Source: Eublepharis macularius
Lineage: Eukaryota > Chordata > Lepidosauria > Squamata > Eublepharidae
Length of the DNA: 64,000 bases
Direction: 5' to 3'
NCBI RefSeq assembly: GCF_028583425.1
Contig: NC_072790.1
Location: forward strand, 212,638,897 to 212,702,896
The translations under genes were made by a program, and so were the position numbers. How positions within the stretch are numbered: the stretch's first letter is position 1; each line of letters begins with the position of its first letter. The notes beneath the pieces were generated by a model. The model was not told where the DNA came from and did not search any database. It saw nothing but the letters and a program-made list of their open reading frames with translations. Of the stretch, positions 58,801-62,319 are shown piece after piece.

Positions 58801-61800
58801 TACAATTATGATGCGTGGAATTCCTAGTTGATCATATGTTAACTGTCATGAACTAAGTTTTCTCACATGGATTCAGCACTCCAAAGAAGTAAATCATATC
58901 AAATGATATGTCCAAGTTTGCTATGCTGAATTCCTTTCTGTCCATAGTGTCCATTAGAAGTGGGCACGGACCGGGAAAAAACCACAGGATGTCGGGCCAT
59001 GGCCCATGGCATTTCACGGACCATGGACTTTTTACTGACCTGTCCCAGTTCGCGGACCAGTTCGGGTCCATGGTCCGTCACTTCTGGGGACCTGTCAGCT
59101 GAAGCCAGCCTGTGGGGGAGCGCCTGTTTCCGGGCCGCTTGCAAGCGAGGGGCATGGAAATGGGCGCTTTAAACCCTGCGCCTTGCTTCAGCTGACAGGC
59201 AGGGAAGTCCACCACCTGTTAGCTGAAGCCAGCCCCATGGAGGAGCACCCACTTCTGTGCCATTTGCAAGTGAGGGGCATGGAGACAGGTGCTTTAAACC
59301 CTGTGCCTTGCTTCAGCTGGCAGGCGGGGAAGTCCTCACCTCTCAGCTGAAGCCAACCTCATAGGGGAGCGCCTGTTTCCGTGCCACTTGCAGCTGACAG
59401 GCAGGGAAGGCACTGGGATATCTGGATTCACGGACCCATGGCCCAAAAGTTGTCAGGTCCATGGAAAACACACGTCCCATGACCCACTGGTTCACAAACA
59501 CCAAGCCAGGCTGGTCCATGTCAAATTTTGGTCTGTTTTCCGTTCCAGGACCACCTTTAGTGTCCATACTTAACATTTTCTCTGAGATACTAGTAAAAAT
59601 GTTTGTCAAGCAACTTACAGCACAATATTCTATTTCACACTATGCGGAGTGAAAATGTAGGAAAATACTGCATTTCACACATCCTGTGCTAGTGTAGTTT
59701 CATGCAATGCAGTGATGGCACAAAGCATGCTGAAGTAGTATGGAGAGGAGAAGAGATATCAAAGTGCCAAAATGTTTACTTTCAAATAATATATAAAGTG
59801 CTTACAGAGGATAGATTTCCATACTATAATAGCTCCTGGTCACCCTGCTGCCCTGGCCTATGTGCCACCATAAAGTTTTGGGAGACAGGTAGATGATTCA
59901 GCATTTTGCCTCCCACATGCAAGGCTGGAGACAGTGTCCCACTGTGCCAACTGCATCACAGGACTAGGCTGCTCAGGAGCATGCAGCAAACTCAAGATCA
60001 ATTCAGAAGCAGTGAAAGGATATTAGTATGGAAGCATGTTGTAAGGATATCTACATACATAAAGGAAGAAACGTTATGAGTGAATGAGAAGAAACAGCAG
60101 AAAAAGGAGCAATGTTTATGGGTAAAGGATAGGTACCAATTTCACCTGCTAGCTTTAACTCTCAAAATTTCTCATTTTAAATATTACAGATGCTAAGAAT
60201 ATTCATCTGCTGTAGGGCTTGATTCCCCATCCCTGATTCTGTAAGAAAATGGATCAAATTATTGCTAAAGCAATCTTTCCCCTTAATATTTTGAGGTTTT
60301 CCCTCCAGATGAAGTTACCATCAGATTACACCAGATACTGCTCCTAACTAAAATGAAACAATTTACTCACTGCTGCTTTTTTTGGTCCCCACAGTCTGAC
60401 CATCTTCAAGTGAGTTTGAGCCCACCGAAGAACTATCTTGACTGTCCTGATGGGGTAGTTGAAGAAATCCTTCACTAGATTCTGAGCGGGTAGGTGTCAG
60501 AGTAAGAGACTTGAGACGTTCTCTGTTAACATCCTTCTTAGATTTTATCAACTTCCTCATTTTCAGAGTAATCCAATTACCCCTCCTTATAAAGATATAA
60601 AAAGAAATATTAATTTTAGAATTACATTTTGACCCTCTGGCATTATTTAAAAATAATTTCTCTTTCGATCTAGCCTGTACGGGCATATTTCTGATGGACT
60701 TAACAGATCTGAATCATTTTCAAGAAGAAAGATGTGTTCTTTAAATTTGTGATTATGTATTACCTTCTTGGTGGTGATGGTTCATAAAACTTATACTGAT
60801 CCATAATTTTTTCTTCCAATTTCTCTTTTTGTCTTCTTAATTCATTTAGCTTGTCACTGAGAAGATAAGTAGATATATATTTCAAAAGATATTTACATTT
60901 CTACAGTTTCTTTTTCTGTGAATTGTATATTTAAGCATTTTAGCGCCTTTCAGATGGTTTTTAAAACAGATGCCATCTAATGGTAATATTTTATTTCTAG
61001 GAAATTGGATGCACTGTACAGAACATAGATGACAAAAACAGCACTTTGAGCCTGAAAACAAACTGGAACCCAGTGCATTTGGTTTAACATATTTCACTGA
61101 GATCTAGTTATGATTTTGGTTATTGCTTTCTGAACCAGCTGAAGTTTCTAGACAGTCTTCAAAGGCAGCCTGATAGAGAATGCATTTCAAAAGTCTAACC
61201 TTGAATAAGTTTGTGACTGTCTGAAGTTATTTTTACTTTTAAAGAGGTTGTTAAAGGCTGAGTACTGCCCATAGAACCACACTAGCACAAGAGAATACAT
61301 GTACATTTTAAAATGAAAAAAAAATAATATGAATTTCCTTCTCCTACAACAATGCCCTACCATTTAGTTTGCATACTTCCTCTGTTCAACACTGATGTGT
61401 AAATCCCTCCTTTGTTTTTAAAATAAGTAATTAGTGATAAAACTATTACAAATACAAATTTCTCCTCATAAGCAGGCTAGTTCTCCAATCCAGTACATGC
61501 ACTGGATTATCATATTGCCATTGAAACAGTAATGTATTTAAAAAAGTACTCTTTTAAAATAATTTGGAATGCTCTTTAAAGATACGTTGCAAATGATATT
61601 TTTGAGTATTCAGCTGTACAGTCATATATATCAGTTCTGTATCTATGGAGAAGCAGCATTGGCATATTCTAGAGCTTTTAAAAGCTCAAGATATTTTTTA
61701 AAATGTTAATAATTTAGTTCCATTTGACAATCTAATTGCAGTTATGTCATGTACAACAGGTTCACTTTTTAAAGTTACTCACATATACTGTCTCTGTTCA

Positions 61801-61928
61801 ACATGGAAAAGATCTTTGCTTTCCATATTCTGCTCCAATAAAGTTCTATTTTGTAGCATTAATGTTTGTATTTGATCCAATAGATGCCTGTTTTCTTCCT
61901 CCAAATTTCCTTTTAGCTGGCTAAGCAA
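22803..61928 (-). CDS. CCDC88A: CCDC88A (Girdin/GIV), 3' part: eight consecutive exons plus an alternative last exon
   Basis: Girdin is a large cytoplasmic coiled-coil scaffold. It links microtubules, actin and membranes, is an Akt substrate, and activates Galpha-i through a C-terminal GBA motif. In this window exons 61928-61783, 60856-60764, 60585-60371, 43166-42963, 42647-42576, 41730-41650, 35709-35444 and 28379-27369 join with matching phases and encode 695 residues to the long-form stop. All splice sites are GT-AG. Order along the protein: end of the coiled coil, basic Akt-site segment ([13 protein letters not shown]), ASLHEVK linker, [11 protein letters not shown] ([16 protein letters not shown]), then the tail ([11 protein letters not shown]). 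Upstream exons lie beyond the right edge. The alternative end at 22867-22803 gives the mammalian-type tail. The CCDC88A rather than CCDC88C identity rests on these motifs and on PRORSD1 as neighbour. Confidence 0.95.
22868..27368 (-). other. CCDC88A: intron of the short CCDC88A form / 3' UTR of the long form
   Basis: No other exon was recognised. It holds a G13-type homopolymer run near 24668-24682 and the short repeat at 26640-26885. For transcripts that ignore the 27889 donor, the sequence below 27369 is 3' UTR; a minus-strand AATAAA lies near 27221-27226. Confidence 0.55.
26640..26885. repeat. short interspersed repeat (MITE/SINE-like)
   Basis: Contains 'catatttactcagaagtaga' (about 26807-26826) followed by 'agtgggccttactccaggta' (26841-26860) and 'gtttgcaaccttaatcac'. 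This is the squamate-wide short repeat of the type 'tttactcagaagtaagtccc'. Diverged, with ends not defined. Confidence 0.5.
27369..28379 (-). CDS. CCDC88A: CCDC88A last exon, long form with Daple-type PDZ-binding end
   Basis: After a TTTTACAG acceptor it reads [15 protein letters not shown].., [11 protein letters not shown] (human Y1798 site kept) and [10 protein letters not shown]. The first 490 nt (28379-27890) correspond to human Girdin. At 27889 the sequence CTA|GTGAGTATG is a strong splice donor at exactly the human exon boundary. Read through, the frame stays open for a further 173 residues and ends VWYEYGCV. That extension is rich in Ser/Thr, has no domain I know, and ends in the class of C terminus by which Daple binds the Dishevelled PDZ domain. 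The tyrosine corresponding to human Y1764 is replaced ([10 protein letters not shown] against recalled TEDTYFISS). Confidence 0.92.
   Translation of the reverse strand: MKSSSQENLLDEVMKIFSENAELAGREKLRKQSGVSSGIARSQSVKNTSEFSDGKLAKQDHIARSSTHRMEDPSFLNSSKTLTAGTKSKTRSVKENSQMSLSQRQSKDCNPYATLPRASSVISTAEGTTRRTSIHDFLSKDPRQPISIDPSPPTVDRSVPSASSEYDPPQQSSHIFHYKPYTTVTLSENDLGTIAMLDYSAHKPEKQNSRTDKTLSCSNMYSDKVGPSVSSAEKFSAVCLSGPFLSLNTELVSSVSGLPQRPVSKATSKTSESSVKTPQKDHRLSSENQNFDDSNLEVTQNSSEFTVLAHVNASESKSSLPVSEDSQTVWYEYGCV
28614..28640 (+). other. G-quadruplex-prone tract in CCDC88A intron
   Basis: Four or more runs of at least three G within 27 bases (GGGGGGAGAGGGGAGGGAGG and onward), about 235 bases upstream of the last-exon acceptor on the template side. 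Confidence 0.5.
29240..29515 (-). repeat. DIRS copy 1, 3' inverted terminal repeat
   Basis: Its core, about 29293-29452, is the reverse complement of about 34962-35120 at the other end, including 'aaagatttgcctagctttta' and 'gttcccgccaaaacgcggcc'. The outer edge (29240-29292) is repeated inverted in the ICR at 29516-29567. Confidence 0.88.
29516..29724 (-). repeat. DIRS copy 1, internal complementary region with a nested mini-unit
   Basis: The two ICR halves are complements of the outer edges of the 3' end (29516-29567) and the 5' end (29681-29724), the DIRS1 hallmark thought to template circle formation. Between them lies an extra segment of about 113 bp (29568-29680) that itself consists of one copy of each outer edge. 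Confidence 0.75.
29765..31201 (-). CDS. DIRS copy 1 tyrosine recombinase region
   Basis: Phage-integrase-fold recombinase of DIRS elements. The N-terminal SAM-like core-binding part is recognisable ([16 protein letters not shown]), followed by [13 protein letters not shown] with the catalytic arginine, the late [11 protein letters not shown] block where the family has H-x-x-R, and the FIRHYSVDV block holding the nucleophile tyrosine. It overlaps the RNase H region in another frame, as usual in this order. It belongs to a fossil element. Confidence 0.88.
   Translation of the reverse strand: MVPQPCLSSAGFPQVGVASSRSVCDGREQESTLVLFLGWDRPSLLGRRLPNSLDPRVLLRLPALPSPAQSSLQGQGLQDPLYPGGPTLAPSRVVSPVALPFSGMMPASAACSRPASQGWDPAPQCGNPKPSCLAPAPPGVGLSSGVLRIILSARKRSTRVSYHRKWSRFSLWLAPKGVSPFTCPLPLVRDYLLTLHSQGLTFSSIKVHMAAISAFHEQIDGRTVFAHWLSKQFLKGLFKTFPPRVPPVPQWSLSLVLSQLMLKPFEPLSTCPLPLLTQKVAFLVAVTSSRRVGELTALRIDPPFLQFFPEKVVLHTSMEFRPKVVSKFHLQQKVVFPSFSPTPSSPGEQSLHTLDVKRALLFYLHRTTCIRKSPALFVCYSGSCRGLPASAQSISRWIVSTIKLCYHQAGVQCPFSLTAHLTRAQAASAAFLRGDPLQDICQAATWSTPDTFIRHYSVDVNARCESAVGTAVLHSLFH
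30889..32456 (-). CDS. DIRS copy 1 reverse transcriptase and RNase H region
   Basis: RT blocks are [30 protein letters not shown] and the catalytic YPYLDDWLL; the RNase H part starts [15 protein letters not shown] and continues through LRAIRYSL. It is a broken fossil, so I give it as one region. Confidence 0.85.
32701..35030 (-). CDS. DIRS copy 1 Gag-like region
   Basis: Starts with [16 protein letters not shown] and a second Cys pair ([14 protein letters not shown]), a zinc-binding N terminus also seen in copy 2. It continues as a proline-rich middle and a conserved part ([20 protein letters not shown]-type, [17 protein letters not shown]) that aligns with copy 2 at 51.4-52.9 kb. Fossil; probably nucleic-acid packaging. 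Confidence 0.75.
34958..35146 (-). repeat. DIRS copy 1, 5' inverted terminal repeat
   Basis: Reverse complement of the 3' repeat core. Its outer edge ('cttctgtgcagccccatatt' on the minus strand) is complementary to one ICR half at 29681-29724. Confidence 0.85.
35444..35709 (-). CDS. CCDC88A: CCDC88A exon with the GBA (Galpha-i-activating) motif
   Basis: 266 nt, phase 2 to 0, donor GAG|GTAAGA. It reads [19 protein letters not shown].., [25 protein letters not shown] and the GBA motif [18 protein letters not shown]. The Phe corresponding to human F1685, the SP site (S1674) and S1689 are all kept. The acceptor is a tandem AAAGCAG. Using the first AG adds one Ala (VKAGAVNN, the human form); using the second gives VKGAVNN. 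The exon start could therefore be 35712 or 35709. Confidence 0.95.
36257..36605. repeat. 175-bp tandem repeat, left arm of the palindrome (2 copies)
   Basis: 'ttgccaggggtggcattttg' starts at 36257 and again at 36432, a 175-bp period. The right arm has three copies (38641, 38816 and 38991 mark the same internal point). Confidence 0.85.
37079..37620. repeat. 135-bp tandem repeat array, left of palindrome centre
   Basis: 'aactcacttaacatcagaga' starts at 37081, 37215, 37350 and 37485. Each unit includes 'cactttatttcttgaacagc', so AATAAAG lies on the minus strand. The mirror array on the other side starts at 37652, 37784 and 37919. Confidence 0.88.
37640..38030. repeat. 135-bp tandem repeat array, right of palindrome centre (inverted)
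   Basis: Three inverted units of the same repeat ('gtgattctctgatgt..agtgagttgtgtta'). They are more diverged next to the centre, and the outer units are close to identical to the left array. Confidence 0.82.
38466..39010. repeat. 175-bp tandem repeat, right arm of the palindrome (3 copies)
   Basis: 'ccacccctggcaa' recurs at 38641, 38816 and 38991. One more copy than the left arm shows that the arms have diverged by repeat-number change. Confidence 0.83.
39399..41649 (-). other. CCDC88A: CCDC88A intron sequence
   Basis: No exon seen. A short squamate interspersed repeat lies at about 39555-39660 ('cagtgggcttagactggagt'). Pyrimidine-rich DNA at 40380-41000 yields short chance frames only. Confidence 0.5.
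41650..41730 (-). CDS. CCDC88A: CCDC88A exon ([13 protein letters not shown])
   Basis: 81 nt between a TTCATTTAG acceptor and a GTATGC donor. It reads [20 protein letters not shown] then SLHEVK, essentially the human sequence. Phases 2/1 fit both neighbours. Confidence 0.95.
42576..42647 (-). CDS. CCDC88A: CCDC88A exon ([11 protein letters not shown])
   Basis: 72 nt, CATCTAG acceptor, GTAAGA donor, reads (D)[20 protein letters not shown] then RIH. Homologous to human Girdin [20 protein letters not shown]. Too short for an ORF scan. Confidence 0.95.
42963..43166 (-). CDS. CCDC88A: CCDC88A exon ([10 protein letters not shown])
   Basis: 204 nt, acceptor TGCATCCCAG, donor GTATAG. Reads [38 protein letters not shown] and SKQLLNNK. 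It joins the Thr codon split from the 60371 donor, although that exon is 17.2 kb away. Confidence 0.95.
43167..45239 (-). other. CCDC88A: CCDC88A 17.2-kb intron, first part
   Basis: AT-rich intronic DNA with no exon or nameable repeat recognised. Confidence 0.5.
45240..46160 (+). repeat. unclassified interspersed repeat, copy A (LTR-like?)
   Basis: GC-rich block whose part 45655-45850 matches the reverse complement of about 57555-57800: 'ggggatccccttaaggggtc' here against 'ggatccccataaggggtctg' there, followed in both by 'tggggagtg'. The end contains 'aattcaatcaagttgtggcc', which resembles a polyadenylation-region terminal repeat. Ends and family are not settled. Confidence 0.45.
46161..46994. 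other. intronic, nothing recognised
   Basis: AT-rich intron sequence of CCDC88A without an exon or a nameable repeat. Confidence 0.4.
46995..47215 (-). repeat. tRNA-derived SINE, second family, antisense
   Basis: The plus strand reads 'gaacacatgaagctgcttta', 'tgaatcagaccattggtcca', 'cctgggaccttttgcatgcc' and 'ctgctccattgttgagcaca', the reverse order of the SINE's tail, body, B box and A box. Confidence 0.78.
47216..47744. other. intronic, nothing recognised
   Basis: No exon or nameable repeat before the target duplication at 47745-47759. Confidence 0.4.
47926..48237 (-). repeat. DIRS copy 2, 3' inverted terminal repeat
   Basis: Core 47985-48130 is the reverse complement of 53800-53960 ('ggccagccgccggaagattt' against its complement). 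The outer edge is 'acagggttaacatacctgta', repeated inverted in the ICR. Confidence 0.88.
48238..48347 (-). repeat. DIRS copy 2, internal complementary region
   Basis: 48242-48302 is the inverted 3' outer edge and 48303-48340 is the complement of the 5' outer edge ('tcttcgttcttctgtgcctc'), directly abutting. This is the canonical DIRS1 circle-junction template. Confidence 0.88.
48524..50207 (-). CDS. DIRS copy 2 tyrosine recombinase region
   Basis: Recombinase core with [29 protein letters not shown] (catalytic Arg), the late SAHSTRSQA block (H-x-x-R) and FVKHYAMDV with the nucleophile Tyr. It overlaps the RNase H part in another frame. Fossil; given as one region. Confidence 0.88.
49541..51331 (-). 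CDS. DIRS copy 2 reverse transcriptase and RNase H region
   Basis: About 596 open codons. RT blocks are [30 protein letters not shown] and FPYLDDWLI with the catalytic aspartates; RNase H is [14 protein letters not shown] with [11 protein letters not shown] conserved post-RNase H part follows ([20 protein letters not shown]). Confidence 0.9.
   Translation of the reverse strand: MNNGYGLEFTELPRCISPLRAVNNTMAELEDEIISLLAKGAVEEVAYEESKKGFFSRFFLVPKKDGGLHPILDLRGLNAFLKVMKFKMVTLSAVISLLKKGNRFAVLDLKDAYFHVGILEEHRKFLGFVYKRRVFRYRVLPFGLSTAPRVFTKCVAPVVSFLREKGCTIFPYLDDWLIVADSEAGLVHAVELVLSTCKRLGLLVNLDKSKLVSSHKVSYIGAVLDSVEGKALLPQERTKSLKGLVSMFKRNRFQSVHMIQCLMGHMAAATSVVPFTRLHMRPLQNWFVRRYDAIRHPPSLKLSIPRVILSSLNWWLSDENLFKGTLFGYLHPEVTVTTDASLQGWGACCGAVCVQDVWSERERNLHINVLELRAICFALVSLAALLQNRQVLVQTANTTAMYYLNQQGGTASMILCREATLVWQWAIQNGVMLRAIHVAGSDNARADALSRVHVLDHKWELNAKYIGLIFQMWGQPSIDVFAMSANTKAQIFCSRAGSDLLSIGDAFQFTWTHRLHYMFPPFPLIPRVLCKIENDNADCILVAPFWPRQVWFPKLLQMSNRTYVSLPPRQDLLNGSLFHHEPKKLHLSVWRILPCL
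51431..53600 (-). CDS. DIRS copy 2 Gag-like region
   Basis: The N terminus has two Cys pairs ([22 protein letters not shown]), followed by a Ser/Pro-rich linker and a conserved part ([38 protein letters not shown]) shared with copy 1. The C terminus is basic and rich in Tyr/Gln/Arg. Likely nucleic-acid binding; fossil. Confidence 0.75.
53770..53983 (-). repeat. DIRS copy 2, 5' inverted terminal repeat
   Basis: Reverse complement of the 3' repeat core; the outer edge 'tcttcgttcttctgtgcctc' (minus strand) recurs in the ICR. Confidence 0.86.
54693..54709 (+). ncRNA. possible hammerhead-like motif in PLE-A
   Basis: CTGACGA followed closely by a GAAA (CTGACGAAGGCATCGAAA region) in the PLE tail. 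The spacing is that of a minimal hammerhead core, but stem II is not convincing, so this is weak. Confidence 0.3.
54919..54949 (-). ncRNA. hammerhead ribozyme core, inverted PLE-B arm
   Basis: On the minus strand CTGAAGA, stem GCCAGC/GCTGGC and GAAA, as in the forward copy at 56594-56624. Confidence 0.65.
55502..56518 (+). CDS. PLE-B RT C-terminus plus GIY-YIG endonuclease (338 codons)
   Basis: Residues 1-120 carry the RT C-terminal part and linker typical of PLEs ([31 protein letters not shown]). The GIY-YIG nuclease starts at residue 176 ([26 protein letters not shown], with Arg and Glu of the family at about 194-203) and contains the PLE-specific CSC Cys pair. It is followed by [12 protein letters not shown] and a Ser/Pro-rich end. 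RT palm motifs are missing because the element is truncated. The frame itself is open, a sign of a recent insertion. Confidence 0.9.
   Translation: MNHLNNIHRNIQFTMEKEIEGKLPFLDTLVIRKANFQLGHKVYRKPTHTDRYLHKNSNHHPRQKRGIMKTLVDRARRICEPHFLNEEINHLNHALQANGYSRNEIRRAIKPRMNQTTKEKQSPTGKVFLPYIKGITDQMGKLMKKHNLQAVFRPTRKIQQMLRSAKDSRDPLTSAGVYHIPCSCGQVYIGTTKRSIQTRIKERERHCRLGQPEKSAVAEHSLTQTGHSILFQDTKILDNTSNYFARLHREAIEIHKHKQNFNRKEETLRMNRAWFPVLKNTRLTKHSILDNSPAEKISTSSTNPYAKEPPQDTVKPPAISIPHPGKLLQDDSAQPHPS
56594..56624 (+). ncRNA. hammerhead ribozyme core, PLE-B 3' end
   Basis: CTGAAGA (56594-56600), a six-pair stem GCCAGC/GCTGGC around an 8-base loop (56601-56620), then GAAA (56621-56624): the CUGANGA..GAAA core of hammerhead ribozymes, which PLEs are known to carry near their ends. 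Confidence 0.7.
56803..57289. other. intronic; SINE/LINE tail at 57070-57160
   Basis: The part 57090-57160 ('gagcccttcgtggggagggc' then (AAATA)n) is a retroposon 3' tail on the plus strand. Nothing else was recognised. Confidence 0.45.
57290..57830 (-). repeat. unclassified interspersed repeat, copy B
   Basis: Reverse complement of part of the repeat at 45240-46160, sharing the 'ggggtctggggagtg' and 'ctcactcccaggtggc' blocks. The pair lies in inverted orientation 9.5 kb outside the nested PLE/DIRS stack on the left and 0.5 kb outside it on the right. Confidence 0.45.
57831..58954. other. intronic; two PLE-tail remnants
   Basis: 57963-58025 ('gtggcaccttaaagactatt', then 'ggagctcacctcttcaag') and 58752-58800 ('tagttagtcttaaggtgcca') are degraded copies of the tail seen in the palindrome at 1385-1545. 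No exon was found. Confidence 0.45.
58955..59559. mobile_element. non-autonomous hAT element, 605 bp, with internal tandem repeats
   Basis: An 8-bp target duplication GTGTCCAT flanks it (58947-58954 and 59560-59567). Ends are TAGAAGTGGGCACGGACC and its imperfect complement. Three copies of a 124-bp unit ('agctgaagcc' at 59097, 59221 and 59345) fill the middle, and subterminal 'ggaccatgg' motifs flank them. No transposase. Confidence 0.87.
59568..60370 (-). other. CCDC88A: CCDC88A intron, end part
   Basis: No exon or nameable repeat between the hAT element and the exon donor at 60371. Confidence 0.45.
60371..60585 (-). CDS. CCDC88A: CCDC88A exon with the Akt-site segment
   Basis: 215 nt. Starts inside an Arg codon ([19 protein letters not shown]) and contains [20 protein letters not shown], where the Ser of R-x-R-x-x-S corresponds to human Akt site S1416, then [14 protein letters not shown]. 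Donor is A|GTGAGT; the split Thr codon is completed at 43166. Confidence 0.96.
60764..60856 (-). CDS. CCDC88A: CCDC88A exon, end of coiled coil
   Basis: 93 nt, reads [30 protein letters not shown], almost identical to human Girdin; heptad-like charged helix. Acceptor CTTCTCAG, donor GTAATA. The last codon is completed to Arg by the next exon. Confidence 0.96.
60857..61782 (-). other. CCDC88A: CCDC88A intron
   Basis: AT-rich intron with no repeat I can name. Confidence 0.5.
61783..61928 (-). CDS. CCDC88A: CCDC88A exon, coiled coil
   Basis: 146 nt, reads [20 protein letters not shown] and [16 protein letters not shown], ending QRQY(I). Human Girdin is nearly the same. This is the most upstream CCDC88A exon in the window; the N-terminal hook domain and most of the coiled coil lie beyond 64000. 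Confidence 0.96.
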
Positions 61929-62319
61929 CTGTTAAAAATGTACAAAACTGTATTTTAGTATCAGTAATGACTGCAACTACTTGTATTCTATACAATATAG
62001 AACAGTCAGAAGAGGAATAATATAATAAAAGGTTGTATCTGGAAAATTTACTTGCTGTCCATTGTTATTTTTCTAAGCTATGAATTTAAAGAGCCCCCCC
62101 CCCCGCCCCGGTTCAGGAGAATACAGAAACAAAGGGATTAATCACCACTACCGGGGGTGATTATTGGCCATTAATCCAATTCAATTCAAATACCTTTAAT
62201 GGCATACAGCCATTAATCCATTATCTAATGTAACAATATCATATAGATTGTAAATCAGTCTTTGATCTTTTTAGATACGCCAGGATGGAAATTTCACAGC
62301 GATTGATGTAGTTGCAGAA
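61929..62319 (-). other. CCDC88A: CCDC88A intron
   Basis: A C-run at 62093-62109 and a short repeat-like 'attcaaatacctttaatggc' near 62186-62205. No exon. Confidence 0.4.

Noticed and set aside
22803-61928. Assignment of the minus-strand gene to CCDC88C (Daple) because of the GCV end
   Set aside because: The upstream exons ([37 protein letters not shown]), the REQQSS alternative end and the PRORSD1 neighbour all identify CCDC88A.
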